DNA of 64,000 nt from Macrococcoides equi. Lineage in GTDB: Bacteria; Bacillota; Bacilli; Staphylococcales; Staphylococcaceae. The stretch lies in the NCBI RefSeq assembly GCF_047425865.1, contig NZ_CP179735.1, one strand, 5' to 3'. The translations under genes and the position numbers were made by a program. Each line of letters opens with the position of its first letter. Within the stretch, counting starts at the first letter, position 1. This document shows, one piece after another, positions 7,569-20,538 of this stretch. The notes beneath the pieces are model-generated. The model did no database searches. It saw nothing but the letters and a program-made list of their open reading frames with translations, and was not told where the DNA came from.

Positions 7569-8504
7569 TTATTTTTTTGATACATCAATCTTAATTTCAA
7601 CTTGTTTTGGATTTGCACTCGATACATCTTTCGGTAAAGGAATATTCTCTTTAACTACCGTATCTTTTGTGACTTTTGACAAGTCCACTTCTATCGCTAA
7701 ACTTCCTATACCATCAAGTACTGATCGCTTACCGAATAATTCAACTTCCTCTTCAGATATTTCTAAACTATTGAGTTTTAAATCTGAAGGCAGTTTGCCC
7801 GATTTCTTTGGACTAATTGCGACTGTTTTAGAAGTTGGTGCAACTTTAATATTTACTTTAACTGTTGCAGGTTTCACCGATACATCAAGTTTATTCAGGT
7901 TGGAATCGAATACGTTCACTTCTGCTTCTTCAGCTGTTGTCTTAGAAAGTTTCGTCGTATCTTTCAATGTTGCTTTAACGTATGCAATCTTACTGATTTC
8001 TTCTTCTCCACCAATAATCGTCACTTGAGATGGATCCACTTCTTTCCCTACAAGTTCATATCCTGTTGCAATACGGGAATTACTAATTTCCGCTTCAACT
8101 TGGCGTGTGTCTTTTATTTTTTCTGATAAGGTTATATTAGCAAACTTCGGTATAACTTCATAATTTAGTTTATCCGAAATACCTTTCACATTAAACTTTT
8201 TCTTGTATTCACCAACTTTAGAGTTCGATAAATCAAGTGTTACCGTAAAGTCTCGCATACTTTCTGTCTTTTTTACAATGGATTGAGGTCCGCTAACTTT
8301 AACATTCACCGTTTTAGGTGCACCTGTTAAATACAAATTTTTATCGTCATAGATGACTTTTACAGGAACATCTTCGATAATCATCTGATCATTTTGATTA
8401 AACTGATTATCACCAAATAAGGCGAATACATCGTTAACAGATAAGAATAAGAATAAAGCAAGAATCAATGCAACAAATCTAAGTCCCCATTTATTCTCAA
8501 GCAT
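7569..8504 (-). CDS. cdaR: CdaR, YbbR-domain regulator of diadenylate cyclase
   Basis: A 311-residue extracytoplasmic protein with one N-terminal membrane anchor (about residues 7-26) followed by YbbR-type beta domains. Repeated PKTVNVKVSGP, PSQVTIIGGEEEI and ELFGKRSVLDGI blocks mark the domain cores. CdaR homologues bind CdaA at the membrane and modulate c-di-AMP synthesis. Its ATG lies 2 nt after the cdaA stop, and its ribosome binding site (AAAGGTG) is inside the end of cdaA, so the two are translationally coupled. Gene order cdaA-cdaR-glmM is conserved in Firmicutes. Confidence 0.92.
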   Translation of the reverse strand: MLENKWGLRFVALILALFLFLSVNDVFALFGDNQFNQNDQMIIEDVPVKVIYDDKNLYLTGAPKTVNVKVSGPQSIVKKTESMRDFTVTLDLSNSKVGEYKKKFNVKGISDKLNYEVIPKFANITLSEKIKDTRQVEAEISNSRIATGYELVGKEVDPSQVTIIGGEEEISKIAYVKATLKDTTKLSKTTAEEAEVNVFDSNLNKLDVSVKPATVKVNIKVAPTSKTVAISPKKSGKLPSDLKLNSLEISEEEVELFGKRSVLDGIGSLAIEVDLSKVTKDTVVKENIPLPKDVSSANPKQVEIKIDVSKK

Positions 8505-8506
8505 TA

Positions 8507-9313
8507 TTATTCAACACCTTTCTTTGAGACATGTGTACTAAACCAATGCTCAGTAAGTAAGGCTTCAAATACTTCAAGAGAAACATCCTTACGTAACCTG
8601 CCATTATACGTCACTGAGATATCACCTGTCTCTTCAGACACAACTACTGTAAATGCATCTGAAACTTCAGAAATACCTACAGCAGCACGGTGTCTCGTTC
8701 CAAGACTTTTTTGAATCTTTGCACTATCTGACAGTGGTAAGTAACTTGCTGCTACTGCAATTTTCTCTCCCTGAACAATCATAGCCCCATCATGGAGTGG
8801 TGTATTTGGAATAAATATATTGATTAACAATTCAGATGATATATCTGCATTGATAGGTATACCTGTTTCTATATAATCTTGTAATCCTGTTTCCTTCTCA
8901 AAAACAATTAATGCACCGATACGGCGTTTTGCCATATATTGAACTGATTTAACCATCGCATCTGTCAACTTAGCCTGGTTAACCTTTAAGTTCGCTGCAT
9001 TACGTTTAAATAAACTACCTCGTCCGAGCTGTTCTAAAGCTCTTCTTAATTCTGGTTGAAAGATAACAATGATGGCTAAGAAACCCCATTCCATAACCAT
9101 ATCAAACATTTTTGTAGTCGTTGTTAAATCCAGTTGATGACTCACCGTTCTACCAATCAGAATAAAGAAGATACCCTTTAATAATTGGATGGCTTTCGTG
9201 CCTTTTATAGCGTTTATCATTAAATAAATGACATACCATACAATTAACAGGTCTAAGATGCCTGTAATAATCTTAATAGTACTTAAATTGTCAAGTACAC
9301 TAAAGAGCTGCAT
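8507..9313 (-). CDS. cdaA: Membrane diadenylate cyclase (c-di-AMP synthase)
   Basis: Condenses two ATP into c-di-AMP, which controls potassium and osmolyte uptake and wall homeostasis. The 268-residue protein has three N-terminal membrane helices (about 10-90) followed by a DAC domain. The active-site signatures are both present: LHDGAMIV (DGA motif) and LGTRHRAAVGISE (RHR motif). The start ATG (9311-9313) follows GGAGGAG. It is the first gene of the cdaA-cdaR-glmM operon. It is called dacA in some staphylococcal literature. Confidence 0.96.
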   Translation of the reverse strand: MQLFSVLDNLSTIKIITGILDLLIVWYVIYLMINAIKGTKAIQLLKGIFFILIGRTVSHQLDLTTTTKMFDMVMEWGFLAIIVIFQPELRRALEQLGRGSLFKRNAANLKVNQAKLTDAMVKSVQYMAKRRIGALIVFEKETGLQDYIETGIPINADISSELLINIFIPNTPLHDGAMIVQGEKIAVAASYLPLSDSAKIQKSLGTRHRAAVGISEVSDAFTVVVSEETGDISVTYNGRLRKDVSLEVFEALLTEHWFSTHVSKKGVE

Positions 9314-9344
9314 TGTATCTCCTCCATGTTCATGCTAAAAATAA

Positions 9345-10613
9345 TTATACCATGTATGGCAGAGAATCTTCGTATAGATTGATGCATTTTTTATAATATT
9401 CATTCGATTGTTCGAGATCGCCTAATTTTTCATAGATTTGTGCAATCTTTTTAGTGATTCGACCAAAGAAGTAAACATGTTCATTACCGTTTAATGCAAC
9501 TTTGAAGTAAGTTAATGCACCCTGATAGTTTCCTAGTCTATATTCAAGTTCTCCCATCAACTCTTCACCGTACCCTGATGTATCTGCTTTAATATTTTTC
9601 GCGATAACCGTACGGGCTTCTTCATACATCTCTTTCTCTATCATAATGTCTGCTAAATGCAAACGAACACGTACTGCATAGGGATGATCAAATTTGTGTT
9701 CATCAAGCATTGCATTACACTTAACAATAATTTCATATGCTTCATCAGTACGCTCTAAAGATAGTAATAACATGGCCAAATTGCTTAAGCTTCCTACCAG
9801 ATCAAATGAAGTCGGACGTAACTCTGCATAGCTGATTGCTCTTCTATAGTGATATTCTGCCTGTTCATTATCTTTTGTCGCCTGATATGCACGACCAAGT
9901 GTATTTTCAATATTTAATGCTAAGTGATAGGTGTTTAACTTCATGTTTAAGTCCATAGCCTCTTCGCAAAGCTTAATCGCGACATAAAATTCACCCACGC
10001 GTGAGTAATAATTACCTAGGTAATATAGAATAGACACTCGTGTGATATTAACAACATTTTCAACGATTGTAATGTTATTCGCTTTTGTTAACTGATTGAT
10101 CGCTTCCATCACATTCCCCACTTCATACTCTATACGACCGAGTAATTCTAAGCATCTTAAATATAACGTTACATCGCGCATCTTCTTGACAATCATAATT
10201 GCCTTCTCGACGAATTCACGCGCTTTATCATAGTTTTTTTCATTAAAGTAATAACTCGCAGTCACCCAGCTTATCGCGCCTCGTTCTGCTTCAGTTATAC
10301 TCTCTAAAGTTTCATAATTTTTATTGATGAAATCTCCAAGTTTTTTATATTCATTTATTAATACATGGTTTTCTGCCCATTTAATTTCTTTCTTGATTTC
10401 AAGTAAACTTAAATTTCTATCTTCTGTCGTACTCGTAAAGTCCTCCAGTGTACAATTAAGACGCACACTTAACTTTTTTAACACATTGGTTGAAGGATGG
10501 ACTGAATTTTTCTCGATTAAACTCAAATATGTTCTTGATATAATACCATCAGCTAATTCCTGTTGCGTCAAATTTGCCTGGTTACGCAACTCTTTTATTC
10601 TTTGACCTAACAT
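9345..10613 (-). CDS. XRE-type HTH regulator with TPR domain (RRNPP-like)
   Basis: A 422-residue cytosolic regulator. Residues 1-60 form a Cro/C1-type helix-turn-helix (IKELRNQANLTQQELADG, ISRTYLSLIEKN). The remainder is a helical superhelix of tetratricopeptide repeats, for example about 130-150, 190-210, 230-250 and 375-410. Size and architecture match the peptide-responsive RRNPP group (NprR, PlcR, Rgg-like). No pheromone-like small gene is visible in the 296 nt upstream or the 31 nt downstream, so the ligand is unknown. A GGGGAGG site precedes the ATG. It ends 31 nt before cdaA on the same strand and could read through into it. Confidence 0.85.
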   Translation of the reverse strand: MLGQRIKELRNQANLTQQELADGIISRTYLSLIEKNSVHPSTNVLKKLSVRLNCTLEDFTSTTEDRNLSLLEIKKEIKWAENHVLINEYKKLGDFINKNYETLESITEAERGAISWVTASYYFNEKNYDKAREFVEKAIMIVKKMRDVTLYLRCLELLGRIEYEVGNVMEAINQLTKANNITIVENVVNITRVSILYYLGNYYSRVGEFYVAIKLCEEAMDLNMKLNTYHLALNIENTLGRAYQATKDNEQAEYHYRRAISYAELRPTSFDLVGSLSNLAMLLLSLERTDEAYEIIVKCNAMLDEHKFDHPYAVRVRLHLADIMIEKEMYEEARTVIAKNIKADTSGYGEELMGELEYRLGNYQGALTYFKVALNGNEHVYFFGRITKKIAQIYEKLGDLEQSNEYYKKCINLYEDSLPYMV

Positions 10614-10835
10614 GCTAAACCTCCCCTATCCATATAGTATAATAATAAACTAATTCTAGTTAACATTCCATTACGGAAATATTAATTAAAGAATTTAAGA
10701 AATAATCATGTTAAATATTTAAAAATAGTTTTTTTACAAATATATATTTTTGTTATATAAAATTCATATTCCATAATTATTGATAAATGAAAAATTTTAT
10801 CAATAATAATAAAATTAATCTTTTAGTGTAATTCG

Positions 10836-10864
10836 TTGACATAATTGAAGTTTACAAGGATAAT
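10836..10864 (+). promoter_or_regulatory. Promoter of the ArsR-type regulator
   Basis: A consensus TTGACA (10836-10841), 17 nt, and GATAAT (10859-10864) stand 45 nt before the start codon. The rest of the 10614-10909 intergenic region is AT-rich and I see no gene in it. Confidence 0.75.
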
Positions 10865-10909
10865 ATAATTATCTTAATAAAATATGTAATAATACTAAGG
10901 AGAAGCGTA

Positions 10910-11353
10910 ATGTTAGATATTTTAGTTATCGAAAACCTTGCTCAATTAAAGTGTGTTAGTGATCCATTTCGTATTAAGCTCTTAGAACTACTATCTATTG
11001 AAGCGAAAACAGGTCAGCAACTCGCCGACGAGTTAGAAATCCCACGTGCAAAAATTCATTATCATTTAGCCGAACTCGAAAAACAAGGTATCATTGAATT
11101 AGTTAAAACTGAACAAAAGCACAGTATCATCCAAAAATTCTATGCACCAGTGGCTAAACAGATTGTTCCTAATTTAGATTTACTAAAATTCTCACAGGAA
11201 GATAGCAAGAAAGATAATCTATCATTCAAGCTTCAAATTGATGAAAAAGATTTTGCTGACTTCAAAAAAGACTTAAAAAAATATGTTAAAAAAGCATCAT
11301 CTAAAAATGGTGATTCAAGTTATCAAATAAAAATATTCCCTGACCAGAACTAA
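10910..11353 (+). CDS. ArsR-family winged-helix regulator
   Basis: A 147-residue protein with an N-terminal winged helix. LKCVSDPFRIKLLELLS leads into the helix-turn-helix TGQQLADELEIPRAKIHYHL and the wing. No metal-binding CxC motif is visible, so it belongs to the non-metal branch of ArsR-like proteins. The Lys-rich tail of about 60 residues (KKDLKKYVKKASSK) may be a dimerisation or effector segment. Regulated genes are unknown. It is monocistronic, faces arginase tail to tail, and shares a bidirectional terminator with it. The start has AAGGAGAAG at the right distance. Confidence 0.85.
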   Translation: MLDILVIENLAQLKCVSDPFRIKLLELLSIEAKTGQQLADELEIPRAKIHYHLAELEKQGIIELVKTEQKHSIIQKFYAPVAKQIVPNLDLLKFSQEDSKKDNLSFKLQIDEKDFADFKKDLKKYVKKASSKNGDSSYQIKIFPDQN

Positions 11354-11371
11354 TGGCAGGGAATTTTTTTA
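11335..11371. terminator. Bidirectional terminator between the ArsR-type gene and rocF
   Basis: An 8-bp stem (11335-11342 with 11357-11364) with T runs on both sides. It overlaps the stop codon of the plus-strand gene. Confidence 0.75.
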
Positions 11372-11382
11372 TTCAATATATA

Positions 11383-12288
11383 CTATAATAATTTCTCACC
11401 AAAGAATGAACCTACTAATCCAACAGCTTGTTCAGCCGTTTTATTATAAATATCAATCAGTGGATTAACCTCTACTATCTCAAATGAAGTAATTCTTTCG
11501 CTGTCATGTAATAACTCTAAAGCATAATGGCTTTCGCGATAAGTGATACCACCTGGTACTGTAGTACCTGTTCCAGGCGTTTCAACTGGATCTAGTGCAT
11601 CAACATCTAAAGATAGATGAATACCATCACAACCTTTTAAATGCTCTAATGATTCATCTATAACTTGGCCAATGCCTAATCGATCGATATCAGCCATTGT
11701 ATATGTTTTAATGCCAACTTTTTTAATATACTCTTTTTCACCTTCATCTAAGTCACGCATACCGATTAGAACTATATTTTCTACTTTAACTTTATTTTTA
11801 TAGCCACCGATATTCACTAAGTCTTCATGACCATCACCAATTAACGCACGTAATGGCATACCATGTATATTACCTGATGGAGATGATTCATCGATATTTA
11901 AATCACCATGTGCATCATACCAGATAACACCTAAGTTATCGTAATGCTTAGCAATCCCACTGATAGTACCCATCGCGATAGAATGATCGCCACCAATAAC
12001 TACTGGATAATTACCCTTTTGAACAACCTCATCAACTTTTGTACATAGATCCTCACAGAAAGCAGTCACTTCCTCTAAATTACGTAAACCACCTTGCTCA
12101 GATTTATATTTTTTCATATCAATAGCTGGTGATTCAACATTTCCTCTATCTAGTACCGTATGACCGATATTTTCAATTCTTTCAACTAAACCTGCATAAC
12201 GCATTGCATCAGGTCCCATATTTACTCCTAATTTACGTTGTCCGAATGCACTTGGTGCACCAATAATTTCAATAGTTTTATTCATCAT
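11383..12288 (-). CDS. rocF: Arginase
   Basis: Hydrolyses arginine to ornithine and urea in the cytosol. The 301-residue protein shows the binuclear manganese motifs of the ureohydrolase family: GGDHSIAMG, WYDAHGDLN and SLDVDALDP. It also has the bacterial-arginase features GAPSAFGQ and DIYNKTAEQAVGLVGS. Two adjacent ATG codons (12286-12288, 12283-12285) follow AAGGGG; either could be used. The gene stands alone. Arginase next to the glm/cda block and an SdrM-type transporter matches the S. aureus neighbourhood. A palindrome lies in its putative promoter. Confidence 0.95.
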   Translation of the reverse strand: MMNKTIEIIGAPSAFGQRKLGVNMGPDAMRYAGLVERIENIGHTVLDRGNVESPAIDMKKYKSEQGGLRNLEEVTAFCEDLCTKVDEVVQKGNYPVVIGGDHSIAMGTISGIAKHYDNLGVIWYDAHGDLNIDESSPSGNIHGMPLRALIGDGHEDLVNIGGYKNKVKVENIVLIGMRDLDEGEKEYIKKVGIKTYTMADIDRLGIGQVIDESLEHLKGCDGIHLSLDVDALDPVETPGTGTTVPGGITYRESHYALELLHDSERITSFEIVEVNPLIDIYNKTAEQAVGLVGSFFGEKLL

Positions 12289-12336
12289 GTTATCCCCTTA
12301 CTCCAAAGTTTTTAAATTATCTGACTAATATAATTC

Positions 12337-12350
12337 TATAGAACTCTATA
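12337..12350. promoter_or_regulatory. Palindrome in the putative rocF promoter
   Basis: TATAGA-AC-TCTATA sits about 50 nt upstream of the arginase start, between a TTGATA -35-like and a TATATT -10-like element on the minus strand. Farther upstream (about 12376-12393) AATGAATAAAATGG resembles the Bacillus ARG box. Both are motif matches by eye only. Confidence 0.35.
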
Positions 12351-12460
12351 TCAATATTCAATATTTTTATGCATAAATGAATAAAATGGATATTTATGTA
12401 TTTAAATGAAAACGTATTCATAGATGATAAAAATAAAAAATTAAAAAATAGTATGTAAAA

Positions 12461-12492
12461 AAACAAAAAAAATTCACCCCGTAGGGTGAATT
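12461..12492 (-). terminator. Terminator of the rRNA-tRNA operon
   Basis: A 9-bp stem (12471-12479 with 12484-12492) is followed by eight T on the minus strand, directly after tRNA-Lys. Confidence 0.85.
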
Positions 12493-12497
12493 AATGA

Positions 12498-12570
12498 TGA
12501 GCCATAGAGGATTCGAACCTCTGACCCTTTGATTAAAAGTCAAATGCTCTACCAACTGAGCTAATGGCTC
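12498..12570 (-). tRNA. tRNA-Lys (UUU)
   Basis: A cloverleaf of 73 nt with acceptor GAGCCAT/ATGGCTC, T-loop GGTTCGAATCC and anticodon TTT. CCA is not encoded. It is the last of six tRNAs after 5S rRNA. Confidence 0.96.
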
Positions 12571-12578
12571 TAAAATGG

Positions 12579-12650
12579 CTGGGCTAGCTGGATTCGAACC
12601 AACGAGTGACGGAGTCAAAGTCCGTTGCCTTACCGCTTGGCTATAGCCCA
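12579..12650 (-). tRNA. tRNA-Gln (UUG)
   Basis: A 72-nt cloverleaf with acceptor TGGGCTA/TAGCCCA and anticodon loop CTTTGAC. CCA is not encoded. Confidence 0.96.
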
Positions 12651-12655
12651 ATAGA

Positions 12656-12739
12656 TGGTGGAGGGGGGCAGATTCGAACTGCCGAACCCGAAGGAGCGGA
12701 TTTACAGTCCGCCGCGTTTAGCCACTTCGCTACCCCTCC
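12656..12739 (-). tRNA. tRNA-Tyr (GUA)
   Basis: A class II tRNA with a long variable arm, acceptor GGAGGGG/CCCCTCC, anticodon loop CTGTAAA and an encoded CCA (12656-12658). Confidence 0.96.
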
Positions 12740-12768
12740 GTATATGTAATTCAAAAGTTTCAAAAAAA

Positions 12769-12844
12769 TGGTGGAGGATGACGGGCTCGAACCGCCGACC
12801 CTCTGCTTGTAAGGCAGATGCTCTCCCAGCTGAGCTAATCCTCC
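12769..12844 (-). tRNA. tRNA-Val (UAC)
   Basis: Acceptor GGAGGAT/ATCCTCC, anticodon loop CTTACAA and an encoded CCA (12769-12771). Confidence 0.96.
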
Positions 12845-12847
12845 AAA

Positions 12848-12922
12848 TGGTGACCCCTACGGGATTCGAACCCGTGTTACCGCCGTGAAAGGGCGGTGTC
12901 TTAACCGCTTGACCAAGGGGCC
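12848..12922 (-). tRNA. tRNA-Glu (UUC)
   Basis: Acceptor GGCCCCT/AGGGGTC, anticodon loop CTTTCAC and an encoded CCA (12848-12850). Confidence 0.96.
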
Positions 12923-12926
12923 TAAA

Positions 12927-13001
12927 TGGCTCCACAGGTAGGACTCGAACCTACGACCGATCGGTTAACAGCCGATAGCTCTACCACTGAGCTACTGTGG
13001 A
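12927..13001 (-). tRNA. tRNA-Asn (GUU)
   Basis: Acceptor TCCACAG/CTGTGGA, anticodon loop CTGTTAA and an encoded CCA (12927-12929). It is the first tRNA after 5S rRNA. Confidence 0.96.
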
Positions 13002-13014
13002 TAAATATAAAAAT

Positions 13015-13130
13015 TGCCCGGCAACGTCCTACTCTCGCGGATCGTAAGACCAACTACCATCGGCGCTAGAGAGCTTAACTTCTGTGTTCGGTATGGGAAC
13101 AGGTGTGACCTCTCTGCCATCGTCACCAGA
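13015..13130 (-). rRNA. rrf: 5S ribosomal RNA
   Basis: About 116 nt, from TCTGGTGACGATGGC to the 3' segment GTAGGACGTTGCCGGGCA, with the conserved loop CCGAACACAGAAGTTAAGC. Ends are set by comparison with known staphylococcal 5S and may be off by a few bases. Confidence 0.95.
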
Positions 13131-13225
13131 CAAAGTATATTAAAGGTATTGTACCTTCAAAACTAGATAAACTTAAGAAGAAATATGATGTACCAAACAT
13201 CACCGTGCAAAAAATCTTATAAAAT

Positions 13226-17922
<4,697 letters not shown>

Positions 17923-18060
17923 GTTTGTTTGATAATGCTCTTTAATTGCTTATGGCAATCACTCTTGGGAGTGAACTAAGTTCACTCAAATTATTGGAAT
18001 TAACGTTGACATATTGTCATTCAGTTTTCAATGTTCATTTTTTTCGCGTTACAAGAATTA

Positions 18061-18089
18061 ATGATAACATAACTCAAAACTCTTTGCAA
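18061..18089 (-). promoter_or_regulatory. rRNA operon promoter, proximal
   Basis: TTGCAA (18084-18089), 17 nt, TATCAT (18061-18066), about 130-140 nt upstream of mature 16S. Confidence 0.7.
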
Positions 18090-18183
18090 CACTTATTTTA
18101 AAGAAGTTTTACACTCGTTTGTTTACTTTGTTTCGCCTTTCGACTCACTCGGTATCACAAGCAGTAATTTAACTTGCTTTATT

Positions 18184-18212
18184 ATATTACTCCGTTAAAA
18201 ACAAAGTTTCAA
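18184..18212 (-). promoter_or_regulatory. rRNA operon promoter, middle
   Basis: TTGAAA (18207-18212), 17 nt, TAATAT (18184-18189). Confidence 0.65.
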
Positions 18213-18289
18213 GTGTTAGTTTTACACTTTTTCATTTATTCTTTTTGGATATTTAAAGCTGTATGCCACTTGTTTTCAGCGACTTTTAT

Positions 18290-18318
18290 ATCTTATCAAG
18301 ATGCATGTCTTTCGTCAA
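18290..18318 (-). promoter_or_regulatory. rRNA operon promoter, distal
   Basis: TTGACG (18313-18318), 17 nt, TAAGAT (18290-18295). The three promoters explain the otherwise gene-free stretch 17923-18350. Confidence 0.75.
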
Positions 18319-18350
18319 CACTTTTTTAAATCTTTTTTTTTAAAATTAAA

Positions 18351-18387
18351 ACCTTTATTTCAAGTGATGTTTTCTTGAAATAAAGGT
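18351..18387 (-). terminator. Terminator of the SdrM-like gene
   Basis: A 14-bp perfect stem (18351-18364 with 18374-18387) is followed by T-rich sequence on the minus strand. It insulates the rRNA promoters from upstream transcription. Confidence 0.8.
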
Positions 18388-18392
18388 TAGTA

Positions 18393-19696
18393 TTAAACGT
18401 GTTTAGACTTGAAGTATAACTCGTAGATAACGATTAGACCGCCTGCAACTGCAGCACCAAATATCATATTATTATCGATACCGTTAAATCCACCATTGTA
18501 ATAGATGATTGACATAATAATCGATCCTGTCGTTGAACCAATAAACTTCAGTAAACTATATGTACTCATCATACTTCCAAGTTGATGCGGTGCAGCACTC
18601 TCCTGAATCGTTACAATATTTTTTGTAAACACTGTTCCAAATGATAATCCCAGGAATGCTGATGCTATTGTGACAGCTATTGCTGAATCAAAAATGAAGA
18701 TGATAAGGCTACCTATTATCATATAGATGAAACTTAATTGATAGATTCTCTTCACCGGCAACTTTGTTTCGATATGTTTAAGGATAAACGTTGAAAGTAA
18801 CCAGAATATCGAGATGGTAAACGTCGTTAAGCCTGCAAGCAAAGGCGTAAGTCCCTTTTCTGTTTGAAGATAGATTGGTAAAAAGATATTTGTTCCCATC
18901 ATAATAATGGCATACAGCATATCTGTCCCCATGACAATACCGATTGTCTTCGTAAATGCTTTGACCGGTATAAATGGATGATCCAGGCCTTTTTCAAATT
19001 TCACAAATATGATTAATAGTATGACTGCTATGATAAACATTAATAAGTGCATCATCCAGTTTATCTGAAGTAACATTGCACAGAGTAATATCGCAAGGAA
19101 CACATAAAATAGCATTAATCCTTTAAAATCAAAAGGTGTATGATGCGTCGTTTCTTCGAACTGAAAATATTTAACGACTAAATAAATTGCAAGTATAGCC
19201 AAAGGAACATTTACATAGAATAAAAAGCTCCAATTCAAGTAAGTTAAGATAACTCCACCTAGTATCGGACCAACGATACTCGATATTCCCAGACAGATCC
19301 AACAATCCCCATCACTTTATATCGATAAGGAATTTCAAATGCTATTTTAGGAATAATGTTCCCCATCGTCATCATGATACCCGCTCCCGCACCTTGAATA
19401 AATCTTGAAATTAAAAGCATCGAGAAAGTAAACGATAAACCCGATAACATACTTCCCAAAATAAATATCACAACGCCTGTTAGCATTAAGCGTTTCGCAC
19501 CAAGTCGCTTCATTAATTCACCAACTAAAGGTGTAATCATTACTATAGATATCATATATGTGGTAAATATAAGCGCTAACGACTTCGAGGCACCTAAATC
19601 TTTTCCGATTGCAGGGGTTGCAAGAGAAATAATCGATGTCTCAATCGCACTCATAAACATAATGATGACCAGTGCACTTATGAGTCCTCTTTTCAT
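18393..19696 (-). pseudogene. SdrM-like MFS multidrug efflux transporter, frameshifted
   Basis: Two consecutive frames encode one DHA2-type drug:proton antiporter of about 434 residues. The N-terminal part (from ATG 19694-19696 behind GGAGGAAC) has the first helices and SRFIQGAGAGIMMTMGNIIP (motif C region). The rest begins ISSIVGPILGGVILTYLNWSFLF in another frame. The frames join at a CCC run (19288-19290); one more C (G on the coding strand) would restore the reading frame. Position near arginase and mrp matches S. aureus sdrM. It could be a recent loss of function, a length-variable tract or a sequencing error. Confidence 0.8.
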
Positions 19697-19716
19697 TTTG
19701 TTCCTCCATTTAAAAA

Positions 19717-19744
19717 ATCAGATTAAACAAACGTCTAATCTGAT
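19717..19744. promoter_or_regulatory. Inverted repeat upstream of the SdrM-like gene, candidate operator
   Basis: ATCAGATTA and TAATCTGAT (19717-19725, 19736-19744) are perfect 9-bp arms 10 nt apart, in the leader of the transporter gene. The size suits a TetR- or MarR-type repressor site, but no such regulator gene is adjacent. It could also act as an RNA hairpin. Confidence 0.45.
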
Positions 19745-19803
19745 GATAATTTTCTAGATTTTATTTTTGTATTATATGCTTGCTTTTTATCTAATCTATT
19801 ATA

Positions 19804-20526
19804 CTACTTTCTTTTCTTCTGTTTCTTCTTGCGCGATACGACTTGCGTTTTTGTTGACTTGTTGGTGATTGTCTTTTGTTCAGCTGGTTCTTCCCAGGTT
19901 CCACGCGCAATCTTACGTGCCTTACGTTCCTCGTATGACAAACGATTGTACTTTGGTAAAGACAATAGCTGAAATGCATTACATAATAATAAGCTGAATA
20001 TCGTACAGTATAACCACATCATGTCCTTAACCTTCAAAAACGGGATAAGTTCGACTGTTGTCATAACAACCATAAAGAACATTGCCGGGATAAATACATT
20101 CTTTCCTGTCAGTTTATTCTTATATAATGCGACTGCTATTCCAAAGATTACGATGAGTATTGGAATCCAGATAAACTTTAAAATATCTCCGTCCTGTTTG
20201 CCAAAACGTAAATATCTAAAATAAACCAAATCAATAATTGCAAATAATATAATCACTACCTGAATAGCGTTCCATCCACTTTTGAAGATACTTTGACCCA
20301 TTTGGTGGATGAATAAGTACGCAAAAAATGCGAGTTGTGAAATAGAAGCGATGAGTAATCCGTAGCCCATAAACCAGATAAGTGCTGCGAAAAATTCACC
20401 CATCTCACCCTTCACCAGATATACCGTAAGCTTATCGTAACCAAATACTAAACTCACTAATACTGTGCAGATGAGTCCAATCAACAAAGTTATACCGTAA
20501 AATTTACCTAAATTCTTTAAAGTCAC
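19804..20526 (-). CDS. KbaA-like polytopic membrane protein
   Basis: A 240-residue membrane protein with about six hydrophobic segments (10-30, 45-70, 85-105, 115-135, 145-165, 170-190) and a long basic cytosolic tail (SRKKKQKKRK end). I recognise the fold and order as KbaA, which in Bacillus subtilis is needed for KinB signalling and lies just after salA/mrp and gerD. Here gerD is absent and the organism is not a sporeformer. It starts at a GTG (20524-20526) behind GAGG and lies 12 nt after the mrp stop, so the two form an operon. Function in cocci is unknown. Confidence 0.7.
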   Translation of the reverse strand: MTLKNLGKFYGITLLIGLICTVLVSLVFGYDKLTVYLVKGEMGEFFAALIWFMGYGLLIASISQLAFFAYLFIHQMGQSIFKSGWNAIQVVIILFAIIDLVYFRYLRFGKQDGDILKFIWIPILIVIFGIAVALYKNKLTGKNVFIPAMFFMVVMTTVELIPFLKVKDMMWLYCTIFSLLLCNAFQLLSLPKYNRLSYEERKARKIARGTWEEPAEQKTITNKSTKTQVVSRKKKQKKRK

Positions 20527-20538
20527 TGCTATACCTCT

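Noticed and set aside
12418..12935. Three overlapping 77-codon frames
   Set aside because: They are readings through the tRNA cluster and its terminator.
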